A stretch of 64,000 nt of DNA from Magnetospirillum sp. 15-1 (lineage in GTDB: Bacteria > Pseudomonadota > Alphaproteobacteria > Rhodospirillales > Magnetospirillaceae). Within the stretch, counting starts at the first letter, position 1. The number at the start of each line of letters is the position of its first letter. The stretch is from NCBI RefSeq assembly GCF_900184795.1, contig NZ_FXXN01000028.1:528632-592631 (forward strand). Direction: 5' to 3'. The notes beneath the pieces are model-generated. The model was given only the letters and a program-made list of their open reading frames with translations, searched no databases and was not told the origin of the DNA. Position numbers and translations under genes: made by a program. This document shows, piece after piece, positions 50,920 through 60,203 of this stretch.

Positions 50920-50933
50920 GTCAGGTTGCGGCC

Positions 50934-51872
50934 TCAGGGAGACTGGAGGGCCGCGGTGAATTCCGGCAACACCTTGAAGAGGTCCGCGACCAGGCCGTAA
51001 TCGGCGACCTGGAAGATGGGGGCCTCCTCGTCCTTGTTGATGGCGACGATGACCTTGGAATCCTTCATGCCGGCCAGGTGCTGGATGGCGCCCGAGATGC
51101 CGACGGCGATGTAGAGGTCCGGCGCCACGATCTTGCCGGTCTGGCCGACCTGGAAGTCGTTGGGCACGAAGCCGGCGTCGACCGCTGCCCTTGACGCACC
51201 GACGGCGGCGCCCAGCTTGTCGGCCACCGCTTCGAGCAGCGGGAAGTTGTCGCCCGACTGCATGCCGCGCCCGCCCGAGATGATGATGCGGGCGCTGGTC
51301 AGCTCGGGACGCTCGGACTTGCTGAGCTGGCTGCCCACGTAGGACGACAGGGCCGGGTCGGCGGCCGCCGCGACGGCTTCCACCGAAGCCGAGCCACCCT
51401 CGGCCTTGGCCGCCTCGAAGCCGGTGCCGCGCACGGTGATCACCTTGACCGCGTCCTTGGACTGCACGGTGGCGAGCGCATTGCCGGCATAGATCGGGCG
51501 GATGAAGGTGTCGGGGGACACCACGCCGGTGATCTCCGACACCTGGGCCACGTCGAGCAGCGCCGCGACGCGGGGCGCCACGTTCTTGCCCCCCGTGGTG
51601 GCGGGCGCCAGGATGTGGCTGTAGCCGCCGGCCAGGCTCACCACCAGGGCGGCCAGGGGCTCGGCCAGATGGTTGGCGTAAAGGGCGGCGTCGGCCGACA
51701 GCACCTTGGCCACACCCGCCACCTTGGCGGCGGCCTCGGCCACGGCAGTGATGCCGCTTCCGGCGACCAGGACGTGCACATCGCCGCCGATCCTGGCGGC
51801 GGCGGTGACGGTGTTCAGCGTGGCGGCCTTGAGAGTGCCGCCCTCGTGCTCGGCTAGAACCAGAATGGTCAT
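50934..51872 (-). CDS. etfA: Electron transfer flavoprotein alpha subunit
   Basis: A 312-residue FAD-binding ETF subunit. The N-terminal domain opens [23 protein letters not shown]; the C-terminal domain has the family signature [14 protein letters not shown], then [28 protein letters not shown] and [20 protein letters not shown], which bind FAD. With EtfB it accepts electrons from acyl-CoA dehydrogenases such as the one encoded at 54162. It follows etfB after a 129-base gap filled by a palindromic repeat. A strong hairpin follows the stop. Confidence 0.97.
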   Translation of the reverse strand: MTILVLAEHEGGTLKAATLNTVTAAARIGGDVHVLVAGSGITAVAEAAAKVAGVAKVLSADAALYANHLAEPLAALVVSLAGGYSHILAPATTGGKNVAPRVAALLDVAQVSEITGVVSPDTFIRPIYAGNALATVQSKDAVKVITVRGTGFEAAKAEGGSASVEAVAAAADPALSSYVGSQLSKSERPELTSARIIISGGRGMQSGDNFPLLEAVADKLGAAVGASRAAVDAGFVPNDFQVGQTGKIVAPDLYIAVGISGAIQHLAGMKDSKVIVAINKDEEAPIFQVADYGLVADLFKVLPEFTAALQSP

Positions 51873-51891
51873 TCGTTCGTCCCTTTCCCGT

Positions 51892-51993
51892 CGTCATGCC
51901 CGGACTTGTTCCGGGTATCCACGGCCGTGCCGCGCCTCGATCCTGGGTGCTGCGGCACCGTCGTGGATGGCCGGGTCGAGCCCGGCCATGACG
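51892..51993. repeat. Composite palindromic repeat between etfB and etfA
   Basis: Two 32-base near-inverted copies (51892-51923 and 51962-51993) flank a 38-base centre. Each begins CGTCATG and ends ATCCACG when read outside-in, and each contains its own hairpin (CCCGG...CCGGG). The sequence pattern GTCATGGCCGGG...CCCGGCCATCCACG resembles dispersed palindromic elements common in alphaproteobacterial intergenic DNA. Here it lies inside an operon and could form a large stem in the etfBA message. Confidence 0.75.
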
Positions 51994-52001
51994 ATGAAGT
52001 G

Positions 52002-52751
52002 TTAAATGACTTTGGCTTCGTTCTTCAGCTTGTCGACCAGGGCGGCCACGTCGGCCACCTTGATGCCGGCCTTGCGCTTGGGCGGCTCCTCGACCTTGAG
52101 GGTCACCAGACGCGGGCCGACGTCGACGCCCAGATCGGCCGGGCTCACCGTGTCGATGGGCTTCTTCTTGGCCTTCATGATGTTGGGCAGGGACGCGTAG
52201 CGCGGCTCGTTGAGGCGCAGATCGGTGGTCACCACCGCCGGCAGCCTGAGGCTCACCGTCTCCAGGCCGCCGTCCACCTCGCGGGTCACCGTGATGGATT
52301 CGCCCGCGATCTCCAGCTTGGAGGCGAAGGTGCCCTGGGGGCGGCCCAGCAGCGCCGCCAGCATCTGGCCGGTCTGGTTGGAATCGTCGTCGATGGCCTG
52401 CTTGCCCAGGATGATCAGGCCGGGGGCCTCCTTGTCCACCAGGGCCTTCAGGACCTTGGCGACGGCCAGCGGCTGGACCTCGTCGTCACAAGACACAAGG
52501 ATGCCGCGGTCGGCGCCCATGGCCAGAGCGGTGCGCAGCGTCTCCGATGCCGCCGCCGGACCCACCGACACCACCACCACCTCGGCGGCCTTGCCGGCTT
52601 CCTTGAGGCGAACCGCCTCCTCCACCGCGATCTCGTCGAACGGGTTCATGGAGAACTTGACGTTCTGCGTCTCGACGCCCGAACCGTCCGACTTCACCCG
52701 GATCTTCACGTTGTAGTCGATCACCCGCTTGATCGCGACCAGGACTTTCAT
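52002..52751 (-). CDS. etfB: Electron transfer flavoprotein beta subunit
   Basis: A 249-residue ETF subunit that binds AMP and clasps EtfA. It opens [19 protein letters not shown], includes [18 protein letters not shown], the signature [21 protein letters not shown] and [29 protein letters not shown]. The last motif contains the recognition loop Leu region and the lysines modified in mitochondrial ETF. GAGGAAAGACAA precedes the ATG. It lies 10 bases after the HSDL2-like SDR gene, so it may be transcribed with the thioesterase and SDR genes. Confidence 0.97.
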   Translation of the reverse strand: MKVLVAIKRVIDYNVKIRVKSDGSGVETQNVKFSMNPFDEIAVEEAVRLKEAGKAAEVVVVSVGPAAASETLRTALAMGADRGILVSCDDEVQPLAVAKVLKALVDKEAPGLIILGKQAIDDDSNQTGQMLAALLGRPQGTFASKLEIAGESITVTREVDGGLETVSLRLPAVVTTDLRLNEPRYASLPNIMKAKKKPIDTVSPADLGVDVGPRLVTLKVEEPPKRKAGIKVADVAALVDKLKNEAKVI

Positions 52752-52761
52752 TTGTCTTTCC

Positions 52762-53583
52762 TCACTCCACGAACAGATCAGGCAGCAATTGGCCGGCCGG
52801 ATCGACGGCATAGCCGCTCAGGTCGGTGACCCCTTCCTGACGGAGCACCTCGTCGTCCATGAAGAAATTGCCGCTGCACTCCCGCGCCGGGCGGGTGAGG
52901 ATGGCGTGGGCGGCATCGGCCATGATCTCCGGGGTGCGGCAGTGACCGGGCTTGATGAAGCCACCCAGCATGGCGAGCGCGGCGGTGTCGATCACCGTCC
53001 GGGGCCACAGCGCATTGGCGGCGATGCCCGCCTCGCGGAATTCAGCGGCCCAGCCCAGCACGCACAGGCTCATCCCCATCTTGGTGATGGTGTAGGCGGT
53101 GTGGCCCGCATACCACCTGGCATCCAGGGACGGCGGCGGCGACAGCACCAGGATATGGGGATTGGCCGCCCGACGCAGATGGGGCAGGCAGGCCTGGGTC
53201 ACCGCGAAGGTCCCGCGCACGTTGACCGACATCATCAGATCGAAGCGCTTCATGGCGGTGGACGGCGTATCGGTCAGGCTGATGGCGCTGGCGTTGTTGA
53301 CCACGATGTCGATGCCGCCGAAGGTCCGTGCCGCCAGGGCCGCCGCCTCGGCGATGCCGGCCTCGTCGCGCACGTCGACCACCAGCGGCAGGGCCCGCCC
53401 GCCCGCCGCCTCGATTTCGGCGGCGGCCGAATGGATGGTTCCCGGCAGCTTCGGATTGGCCTCGACGGTCTTGGCGGCGACGACGACGTTGGCGCCGTCG
53501 CGGGCGGCGCGGAGCGCGATGGCCTTGCCGATCCCCCGGCTGGCCCCGGAAATGAACAGGGTCTTCCCCTTCAAAGAACGCAT
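52762..53583 (-). CDS. Short-chain dehydrogenase, HSDL2-like
   Basis: A 273-residue SDR. The cofactor motif [40 protein letters not shown] and the catalytic YTITK with Ser in LVLSPP are all present, so unlike the SDR at 19123 it should be active. The pattern, including the long insertion [22 protein letters not shown], matches the HSDL2 branch linked to fatty-acid metabolism. ATG at 53583 has GGAGG upstream and lies within the last 13 bases of the thioesterase gene. Exact substrate is unknown. Confidence 0.9.
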   Translation of the reverse strand: MRSLKGKTLFISGASRGIGKAIALRAARDGANVVVAAKTVEANPKLPGTIHSAAAEIEAAGGRALPLVVDVRDEAGIAEAAALAARTFGGIDIVVNNASAISLTDTPSTAMKRFDLMMSVNVRGTFAVTQACLPHLRRAANPHILVLSPPPSLDARWYAGHTAYTITKMGMSLCVLGWAAEFREAGIAANALWPRTVIDTAALAMLGGFIKPGHCRTPEIMADAAHAILTRPARECSGNFFMDDEVLRQEGVTDLSGYAVDPAGQLLPDLFVE

Positions 53584-54134
53584 GGACTTGCCTCCAGGGC
53601 AGGGTTTAACGAGGGACATGCCTCGATGGCTCCGTCCAGATCGCGCCAGGGAACGATCCAGTCGGGCAATGACGGAGAGGGACCGGTGAACCCCACGGCG
53701 TCGGCGATGGCGGCCGGCGGCACCACGCCGGTGGCGCCGACGAAGGCGCCGCGCACGATGGTGTGGCAGGCCAGATTGCCCTTGGACTCGATACGGTGCT
53801 CCATGTAGAGCCACTTCTCGTCCCAGGCGATCAGCCGGCTGCTCAGGGTGAGCGGCTCGAACGGCTTGAGCGGCCGGCGGAAGCGGACCAGCGCCGCCGC
53901 GATCACCGGCTGCCAGCGATTGCGCAGCACCGGCCGCCACAGGCCGCCGCGAACGATCAGATCGAACCGCCCGAGATCCATCAGGGCGAAATAGCGGGCA
54001 TTGTTCATGTGGATGTTGATGTCCAGATCGTGCGGCATCACCCTGAAATGCAGCAGCGATTCATCGGTGAGCCCCAGACGCGGGCGGAAGAGGGAGGCGA
54101 TGAACACCCTCAGGAGCCTAAGCCACAGGTTCAT
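53571..54134 (-). CDS. Hot-dog acyl-CoA thioesterase-like protein
   Basis: A 187-residue hot-dog protein with a short N-terminal hydrophobic segment (residues 3-17). The active-site region DLDINIHMNNARYFALMDLGRFDL resembles the 4-hydroxybenzoyl-CoA thioesterase/THEM6 type, and LVRFRRPLKPFEPLTLSSRL and LYMEHRIES are the later strands. It would hydrolyse acyl-CoAs to free acid and CoA, possibly as an overflow valve. It overlaps the SDR start by 13 bases and follows the acyl-CoA dehydrogenase gene by 27 bases. Confidence 0.82.
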   Translation of the reverse strand: MNLWLRLLRVFIASLFRPRLGLTDESLLHFRVMPHDLDINIHMNNARYFALMDLGRFDLIVRGGLWRPVLRNRWQPVIAAALVRFRRPLKPFEPLTLSSRLIAWDEKWLYMEHRIESKGNLACHTIVRGAFVGATGVVPPAAIADAVGFTGPSPSLPDWIVPWRDLDGAIEACPSLNPALEASPCVL

Positions 54135-54161
54135 GACCGCGTTCCCTCTCCCGCCAGAGCC

Positions 54162-55946
54162 CTAGAAGGCCGCTTCGTCGAACGACATCATCGAGCCGCC
54201 GCCGGCCAGAATGGCCGAGAGCAGGCCGCCGGTCTGCGGCAGCAGGCGTTCCATGAAGAACCGCGCCGAGCCCACCTTGGCGGCATAGAAGCCGTCCGGG
54301 TCGTCGGCCAGCCGGGGCAAGCTGGTCTCGGCCATGCGGGCCCACAGATAGGCCAGCGCCGTCAGGCCGAACAGCCGCAGGTAGTCGCTGGCCGCCGCCC
54401 CCGCCTCGTCGGGATTCTTCATGCCGGCGCGGGCCACCTGGGCGGTGGCCTGCTGCAGGCGCACGAAGGCCTTGGCCAGGGGCTGGACGAACTCGCCCAG
54501 CACCGGGTCCTCCACCTTGGCCTCGATGAAGGCCGAGACCGGATGGAAGAAGCGGCGCAGATAGCGGCCGGCATGGGCCGGCAGCTTGCGCCCCACCAGG
54601 TCCAGGGCCTGGATGCCGTTGGTGCCCTCGTAGATCTGAGCGATGCGGCAGTCGCGCACATACTGCTCCATGCCGTGTTCGCGGATGAAGCCGTGGCCGC
54701 CGAACACCTGCATGCCCAGATTGGTCGCCTCGAACCCCAGATCGGTCAGCAGCGCCTTGATGATCGGGGTGATCAGGGCGACGAAGTCCTCGGCCTCCTC
54801 GCGGACGGCGGGGTCGGGATTGTGCTTTTGCTGGTCGACGTTCCAGGCGGCCCAGGCCGCCAGGGCGCGGCAGCCCTCCACATAGGCCCGCTGGGTCAGC
54901 AGCATGCGCCGCACATCCGGGTGGACGATGATGGGATCGGCGGCCTTGTCGGGATGCTTGGTCCCCGTCAGCGAACGGCCCTGGATACGCTCGCGGGCAT
55001 AGGCCACGGCCCCCTGGTAGGAGGCCTCGGCCAGGCCCAGCCCCTGCACGCCCACCGACAGGCGCTCGGTGTTCATCATGGCGAACATGGCGCGCATGCC
55101 CTTGTGCGGCTCGCCCACCAGCCAGCCGGTGGCGTCGTCGAAATTCATGACGCAGGTGGACGAGGCCTTGATGCCCATCTTGTGCTCAATGGAGCCGCAA
55201 GCCACGCCGTTGCGCACGCCGGGGGTGCCGTCGGCCTTGGGCAGGAACTTGGGCACCAGGAACAGGCTGATGCCCTTGACGCCCTTGGGCGCGTCGGGCA
55301 GGCGGGCCAGCACCAGATGGACGATGTTCTCGGTCAGATCGTGCTCGCCGGCCGAGATGAAGATCTTGGTGCCGGTGATCTTATGGCTGCCGTCGTCCTG
55401 GGGCACCGCCCTGGTGCGCAGCAGCCCGAGATCGGTGCCGCAATGGGGTTCGGTCAGGCACATGGTGCCGGCCCAGGTGCCGTCCACCATCTTGGGCAGA
55501 TAGGCGTCCTTCAGCGCGTCGGAGCCGAAGCCGTGCAGCGAGACATAGGCGCCGTGGCTCAAGCCCGGATACATGCCGAACGACAGGTTGGACGAGCAGA
55601 TCATCTCCTCGACCAGGGTGGCGACGGTCTTGGGCATTCCCTGCCCGCCATAGGCGGGATCGCAGGAAATGGAGGTCCAGCCGCCCTCGCGGAACAGCCG
55701 GTAGGCCTCGGCGAAGCCCTTGGGCGTGCGCACCACGCCGTTCTCGAAGGCGCAGCCCTCTTCATCGCCGGAGCGGTTGATGGGGTGCAGCACGCCTTCG
55801 CAGATCTTGGCGGCCTCTTCCAGCACCGGATCGATGAGATCGCGGGAAAACTCCTCGTAGCCGGGAAGAGTGGCGAGTTTGTCGCCCTCCATCAGCTCGA
55901 AGAGGACAAAGCGCATGTCGCGCAGGGGAGCCTTGTAACTGGCCAT
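54162..55946 (-). CDS. Acyl-CoA dehydrogenase, long (DmdC/AcdA-like) form
   Basis: A 594-residue acyl-CoA dehydrogenase of the large type with an extra C-terminal domain of about 130 residues. The FAD/substrate motif MCLTEPHCGTDLG is near residue 163, the ETF-contact and catalytic region IAQIYEGTNGIQALDLVGRKL near 435-455, with Glu in YEGTNG as the likely base. Members act on medium- to long-chain acyl-CoAs or 3-methylthiopropanoyl-CoA; fatty acyl-CoA is favoured here by the adjacent ETF, hydratase and thiolase genes. ATG has GAGGAA. It probably heads the unit that runs into thioesterase, SDR and etfB. Confidence 0.92.
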   Translation of the reverse strand: MASYKAPLRDMRFVLFELMEGDKLATLPGYEEFSRDLIDPVLEEAAKICEGVLHPINRSGDEEGCAFENGVVRTPKGFAEAYRLFREGGWTSISCDPAYGGQGMPKTVATLVEEMICSSNLSFGMYPGLSHGAYVSLHGFGSDALKDAYLPKMVDGTWAGTMCLTEPHCGTDLGLLRTRAVPQDDGSHKITGTKIFISAGEHDLTENIVHLVLARLPDAPKGVKGISLFLVPKFLPKADGTPGVRNGVACGSIEHKMGIKASSTCVMNFDDATGWLVGEPHKGMRAMFAMMNTERLSVGVQGLGLAEASYQGAVAYARERIQGRSLTGTKHPDKAADPIIVHPDVRRMLLTQRAYVEGCRALAAWAAWNVDQQKHNPDPAVREEAEDFVALITPIIKALLTDLGFEATNLGMQVFGGHGFIREHGMEQYVRDCRIAQIYEGTNGIQALDLVGRKLPAHAGRYLRRFFHPVSAFIEAKVEDPVLGEFVQPLAKAFVRLQQATAQVARAGMKNPDEAGAAASDYLRLFGLTALAYLWARMAETSLPRLADDPDGFYAAKVGSARFFMERLLPQTGGLLSAILAGGGSMMSFDEAAF

Positions 55947-56148
55947 GATTGGGTTCCTCTTTACCGATGGGCCACTGCCGTGACCCGTCTCGTTGTCCCT
56001 CAGGCGCCGGGCGCTTCGCTTGGCTTACGCGCCACCGCACGCGTAGGCGTGCTACCAAATGTTTACCGGCGAAGCCGGCATGCGCGGCGGGCCTTGCCCT
56101 TGCCTTCTCACCCTCGAACTGAAAAATCAGTTCGAGGGCTCGGCGGTT
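55947..56148 (-). other. Gap with several hairpins between fadJ-like and acyl-CoA dehydrogenase genes
   Basis: A 202-base non-coding stretch. It holds GCACGC-GTAG-GCGTGC (56037-56052), CCGGC-GAA-GCCGG (56066-56078) and the terminator hairpin at 56111-56138. The start of the stretch (GTCCCTCAGGCGCCGGGCGC, 55994 on) is similar in style to the GC-rich repeats near 9180 and 49130. The promoter of the acyl-CoA dehydrogenase gene should be in the left part. Confidence 0.4.
56111..56138 (-). terminator. Hairpin after the hydroxyacyl-CoA dehydrogenase gene
   Basis: A perfect 12-base stem (CCCTCGAACTGA and complement) with loop AAAA (TTTT on the minus strand) lies 10 bases beyond the stop codon. No T-run follows. 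It is a likely 3' end or stability element for the thiolase operon. Confidence 0.6.
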
Positions 56149-58473
56149 CTAATTGCGGAGCGGCTTGCCGGTCATCAGCATGGCCTCGGTCCGCGCCAGC
56201 GAGCCGGGATGCCGGACCAGACGCATGAAGCGCGAGCGCTCGAGGTCCAGCAGGGCGGTTTCGTCCAGCACCTCGATGACGTCGGTATCGCCGCCCGACA
56301 GCACCTCGGCCAGCGCTCCCGAGACCACCTCGTCATGGGGAGTGGCCTTGCCGAGACGGCGGAAGCCGCCGACCGCCATGTCCATGGCCACCTTGGCCGC
56401 CGGTCCCGGCAGCACGAAGCTGGGCGGCTCGGGCGGGGCGTAATTGTCGACCAGGGCCAGCGCCCTGGCCTTGGCATCGGCCAGCAGGCGGTAGCGGTTC
56501 ATGGTGATGCCGTCGTCGGGCCGCAGGAACAGCAGCTCCTTGGCCTCGGCCGCCGACTTGGCGACGGTGGCGGTGCTGACGATCTCGAAGACCTTGCCGA
56601 TGGCCGGCATCGGCCCCTTGGGCAGACGCCCCAGGGTGGCCCAGCGGTGCAGCATCTCCTTGCAGCCGCCCCAGGCGGGGACGAGGCCGACCCCGACCTC
56701 GACCAGCCCCACATAGGTCTCGGCATGGGCCTGGACCGCGTCGCAATGGAGCAGGATTTCGCAGCCGCCGCCCAGCGCCATGCCCGACGGCGCGCCGACC
56801 ACCGGGAACGGGGCGTATTTCAGGGCGCGATAGGTTTCCTGCCCCTGGGCGACCATGTTTTCGATCTCCGTCCAGGCGGCGATATTGGCGGCGAACAGGG
56901 CGAGGCCCAGATTGGCGCCGGCCGAGAAGTTGCTGCCCTCGTTATAGATAACCAGCGCCTTGAAGTCCTTTTTGACCCGTCGGATGGACTTGTTCAGCAG
57001 ATCCATGATGTCGGGGTCCATGGAGTTCATCTTGCTGGTGAACTCCAGGCAGGCGACGCCGTCGCCGATATCCCACAGGGCGGCCGAGCCGTTCTTCAGC
57101 ACCGGTTCGGTGGTCAGCTTGATGTCTTCGAGCATGATCACGCCATCGGGGCGGAGCACGTCGCGGTATTGCCCGTCCAGCCCCAGCACCTGCCGGCGCC
57201 CGGCCTTGATGCGGTAGAAGGGGCGGCCGGCGGCTTTGCGCAGGATGGCCGGCACCGCCCTACCCTCGGCCTCGAGCCGCGCCACCAGCCAATCGACGCC
57301 CAGCTTGTCGATCAGCTCGAAGGGGCCGAACTTCCAGTTGTAGCCCAGCCGCATGGCCTCATCGATGGCATCGACCGCGTCGGCCGCATCACCCAGCAGG
57401 GTCGCGGCATAGGTCAGGGTCGCACCCATGACGCGCCAGGCGTAGCGGCCATGCTTGCTGTCGTGGTCGAACAGGGCGGAAAGCTTGCGCCCGGCGGCCT
57501 TGACCGCCGCCACCTCGGCCCTGCGCTGCGGCCGGAACCGGCCGCTGGCCAGATCGATGGCTTCCTTGTCCTTGCGGCCGCCCTCGCGGTTGAGGCGATA
57601 GAAGCCGCCCTTGCCCTTGCGCCCGGTATAGCCCTCGGCGATCAGGCGATCGACCAGCGGCACCGGCCGGTTGATGGCGTGGAAGGGGTCGTCCTTGGGC
57701 AGGGCCTGGGCCATGCTGGCGTTGACGTGGGGCATCAGGTCGAGGCCGACCAGATCCAGCAGGCCGAACACGCCGGTCTTGGGGATGCCGACCGGCCTGC
57801 CGATGATGGCGTCCGCCTCCTCGATATCCAGGTCCAGGTCGACGGCCTCGGCCACCGCCGCCTGCAGCCAGTACACGCCCAGGCGGTTGGCGATGAAGCC
57901 GGGGCGGTCCTTGCACGACACCACGCTCTTGCCCAGGCGGTGATCGGCGAAGGCCGACACCGTGGCCAGGGCCTCCGGCCGGGTCTTGGCGCCGCCCACC
58001 ACTTCCAAAAGCCGCATGTAGCGCGGCGGGTTGAAGAAGTGGGTGATGCAGAAATCGGCGGCGAACCCCTCGCCCAGGCCATCCACCAGGGCGGCCAGCG
58101 GAATGGTCGAGGTGTTGGAGGACACCACGCTGCCCGGCTTGCGCGCCGCGTCGATCCTGGCGTACAGCGCCTGCTTGATGTCCAGGCGCTCGATCACCGC
58201 CTCGACGATCCAGTCGCATTCGGCCAGCAGGCCGAGGTGATCCTCGGTATTGCCGGTGGTGACCAGCCGCGCCGCCGCCTTGCTCATGAAGGGGGCGGGA
58301 TCGGCCTTCAGCATCCGGGCGACGGCGCCCTCGGCGATGGCGTTACGGTTTTCGGCGCCGGCCGGAACGATGTCCAGCAGCACCACGGGCACACCGGCAT
58401 TGGCCACATGGGCGGCGATTCCCGCCCCCATGACGCCGGCGCCGATGACCGCGACTTTGTTGATTCCGGCCAT
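56149..58473 (-). CDS. 3-hydroxyacyl-CoA dehydrogenase / enoyl-CoA hydratase fusion
   Basis: A 774-residue bifunctional beta-oxidation enzyme with the dehydrogenase first. Residues 1-190 hold the NAD fold (VAVIGAGVMGAGIAAHVANAGV) and the catalytic THFFNPPRYMRLLEVV; two further 3HCDH C-terminal domains follow. The hydratase domain is at about 460-660 with YNEGSNFSAGANLGL, SGMALGGGCEILL and VGLVEVGVGLVPAWGG, so both catalytic Glu positions are kept. The order is opposite to E. coli FadB and matches a form common in alphaproteobacteria. The start shares a base with the thiolase stop, so the pair forms a trifunctional-type complex. Confidence 0.95.
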   Translation of the reverse strand: MAGINKVAVIGAGVMGAGIAAHVANAGVPVVLLDIVPAGAENRNAIAEGAVARMLKADPAPFMSKAAARLVTTGNTEDHLGLLAECDWIVEAVIERLDIKQALYARIDAARKPGSVVSSNTSTIPLAALVDGLGEGFAADFCITHFFNPPRYMRLLEVVGGAKTRPEALATVSAFADHRLGKSVVSCKDRPGFIANRLGVYWLQAAVAEAVDLDLDIEEADAIIGRPVGIPKTGVFGLLDLVGLDLMPHVNASMAQALPKDDPFHAINRPVPLVDRLIAEGYTGRKGKGGFYRLNREGGRKDKEAIDLASGRFRPQRRAEVAAVKAAGRKLSALFDHDSKHGRYAWRVMGATLTYAATLLGDAADAVDAIDEAMRLGYNWKFGPFELIDKLGVDWLVARLEAEGRAVPAILRKAAGRPFYRIKAGRRQVLGLDGQYRDVLRPDGVIMLEDIKLTTEPVLKNGSAALWDIGDGVACLEFTSKMNSMDPDIMDLLNKSIRRVKKDFKALVIYNEGSNFSAGANLGLALFAANIAAWTEIENMVAQGQETYRALKYAPFPVVGAPSGMALGGGCEILLHCDAVQAHAETYVGLVEVGVGLVPAWGGCKEMLHRWATLGRLPKGPMPAIGKVFEIVSTATVAKSAAEAKELLFLRPDDGITMNRYRLLADAKARALALVDNYAPPEPPSFVLPGPAAKVAMDMAVGGFRRLGKATPHDEVVSGALAEVLSGGDTDVIEVLDETALLDLERSRFMRLVRHPGSLARTEAMLMTGKPLRN

Positions 58474-59609
58474 CACACCGCCTCCAGGATGGTGGCGATG
58501 CCCTGGCCGCCGCCGATGCACTGGGTCGCCAGGGCATAGCGGCCCTTCTGGCGCTTCAGCAGCGAGGCGGCCTTGCCGACGATGCGGGCGCCGGTGGCGC
58601 CGAGCGGATGGCCCAGGGCAATGGCGCCGCCGTCGATGTTGACCGTCTCGGGCTTCAGGCCCAGTTCGCGGATGCAGGCGATGGCCTGGCTGGCAAAGGC
58701 CTCGTTCAGCTCGACCACGTCGAGCTGGGCGGCGTCGATGTCGGCGCGCTTCAAGGCCTTCAGGCTGGCGCCCACCGGGCCGATGCCCATGACCTCGGGA
58801 TCGCAGCCGCAGACGGCGACGCTTTTCACCGCCGCCAGCACGTCGAGCTTGTGGCGGGCGGCGTAATCCTCGCTGCACACCAGCAGCGCCGAGGCGCCGT
58901 CGGTCAGCGGCGAGGACGTGCCGGCGGTCACCACGCCGGTGGCGGAAAAGGCCGGCTTCAACTCGGCCAGGCTTTCGGCGGTGGTCTCGGGGCGGATGCA
59001 GCCGTCGGCGCCGACCGTGCCCTTCCGCCCGGTAATGGCGACGATCTCGTCGGCGAACCTGCCGGCCTGCTGGGCCGCAATCGCCAATTGGTGCGAGCGG
59101 GCGGCGAAGTCCTCCTGCTCGCGCCGCGAGATGTTCCACTTGGCGGCCACGTTCTCGGCGGTGTCGCCCATGCCCATGTAGGCGCCGGGATTGCTGGCGG
59201 CGAAATCGGGATGCGGCAGGGGGTTGAAGCCCATCATGGGCACCCGGCTCATGCTTTCGACGCCGGCGCAGATGAAGGCCTCGCCGGCTCCCATCCCGAT
59301 GGCGCCGGCGGCGATGTGCACCGAGCTCATGGAGGAACCGCAGAAGCGGTTGATGGTGGCCGCGCCCAGGCAACGGGGCAGGCCGGCCATCAGGCTGACC
59401 AGCCGTGCCACGTTGAAGCCCTGCTCGCCCTCGGGGAAGGCGCAGCCGAGCAGCAGATCCTCGATATCCTCCCCGGGGATTCCGGCCTTGGCCACCAGGG
59501 CGCGGACCACCTGGGCGGCCAGCTCATCGGGACGGACGGACGCCAGGGCGCCCTTCTTGGCCAGGGTGAACGGCGAACGCGCGTACCCCGCGATTACCAC
59601 CTTCTTCAT
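58473..59609 (-). CDS. fadA: Acetyl-CoA acyltransferase (thiolase)
   Basis: A 378-residue thiolase that cleaves 3-ketoacyl-CoA in the last step of beta-oxidation. The nucleophilic Cys is in [19 protein letters not shown], the His in [16 protein letters not shown], and the second Cys in CIGGGQGIA. Length is slightly short but complete. Translational overlap with the downstream hydroxyacyl-CoA dehydrogenase supports a degradative (FadA/FadI) rather than biosynthetic role. It lies 79 bases from the MerR gene, both on the minus strand. Confidence 0.95.
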   Translation of the reverse strand: MKKVVIAGYARSPFTLAKKGALASVRPDELAAQVVRALVAKAGIPGEDIEDLLLGCAFPEGEQGFNVARLVSLMAGLPRCLGAATINRFCGSSMSSVHIAAGAIGMGAGEAFICAGVESMSRVPMMGFNPLPHPDFAASNPGAYMGMGDTAENVAAKWNISRREQEDFAARSHQLAIAAQQAGRFADEIVAITGRKGTVGADGCIRPETTAESLAELKPAFSATGVVTAGTSSPLTDGASALLVCSEDYAARHKLDVLAAVKSVAVCGCDPEVMGIGPVGASLKALKRADIDAAQLDVVELNEAFASQAIACIRELGLKPETVNIDGGAIALGHPLGATGARIVGKAASLLKRQKGRYALATQCIGGGQGIATILEAV

Positions 59610-59688
59610 CGACGTTTCTCCAGGGATTGAAAAGCTTGGAGGGCTGCCGTCGAAGAGGGTGGCAGGCTGTGATGCTCCCTTCCCTCTC

Positions 59689-60087
59689 CTAGGCCGAAGG
59701 CATGTCCACGCCCTTGTTGGACAGCATTTCGAGGCTGAGGCGCTCGATTTCCCGCAGCTCGCTCAGGCTGGCCTGAACGGCTTGCAACTGATCCTCCAGT
59801 TGGGCGACGCGCGAGCGAACCTTGCCGACCAGCAACTGCAGCTGCTCGACCTGGGTGGTGTCCACCACGTAGAGGTCGAGGAATTCCTTGATGTCCTTGA
59901 TGCTGAAGCCCAGGCGCTTGCCGCGCAGGATCAGAATCATCCGCGCCCGGTCGCGATGGGTGTAGACCCGCGTGTTGCCCGCCCGCTGCGGCAGGATCAG
60001 ACCCTGATCCTCGTAGAAACGAATGGTCCTGGGCGTGATCCCCAGATCGTTGGCCAACTGGGTCACGGAATAGATCTTGTCCGTCAC
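59689..60087 (-). CDS. MerR-family transcriptional regulator
   Basis: A 132-residue MerR protein. The N-terminal winged helix (YSVTQLANDLGITPRTIRFYEDQGLILPQRAGNTRVY) is followed by the helical hairpin DRARMILILRGKRLGFSIKDIKEFLDLY and a long dimerisation coiled coil (about 82-120). It lacks metal-binding cysteines, so it is in the group that senses metabolites, such as LiuR, which controls branched-chain and fatty acid breakdown. It sits between thiolase and acyl-CoA ligase genes. ACGT-centred palindromes in nearby gaps are good candidates for its sites. Confidence 0.92.
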   Translation of the reverse strand: MTDKIYSVTQLANDLGITPRTIRFYEDQGLILPQRAGNTRVYTHRDRARMILILRGKRLGFSIKDIKEFLDLYVVDTTQVEQLQLLVGKVRSRVAQLEDQLQAVQASLSELREIERLSLEMLSNKGVDMPSA

Positions 60088-60110
60088 GGTGAAATTCCTC
60101 TTTGCAAGAC

Positions 60111-60150
60111 AGATGACGTATCAGGCCGAATTCGGCACCATACGTCATCT
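60111..60150. promoter_or_regulatory. Large nested palindrome upstream of merR
   Basis: Outer arms AGATGACGTAT (60111-60121) and ATACGTCATCT (60140-60150) are a perfect 11-base inverted repeat, and the centre GCCGAATTCGGC (60125-60136) is a perfect palindrome on the same axis. It begins 24 bases upstream of the MerR start codon, so it is a likely promoter/operator of that gene or the 3' hairpin of the acyl-CoA ligase message, or both. Confidence 0.6.
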
Positions 60151-60203
60151 TGATGTCAGGGGAAATCACCATGATCACGCTTTCCGTCGGCTGATGTCGT
60201 GGG

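Noticed and set aside
56059-58539. 826-codon plus-strand open frame opposite the hydroxyacyl-CoA dehydrogenase gene
   Set aside because: No domain features; low-complexity His/Gly/Gln-rich translation typical of a shadow frame.
58474-59373. Long upstream extension of the hydroxyacyl-CoA dehydrogenase frame (to 59373)
   Set aside because: The extension lies wholly inside the thiolase gene in another frame. The ATG at 58473 gives the family N-terminus [13 protein letters not shown] and a shared-base overlap with the thiolase stop.
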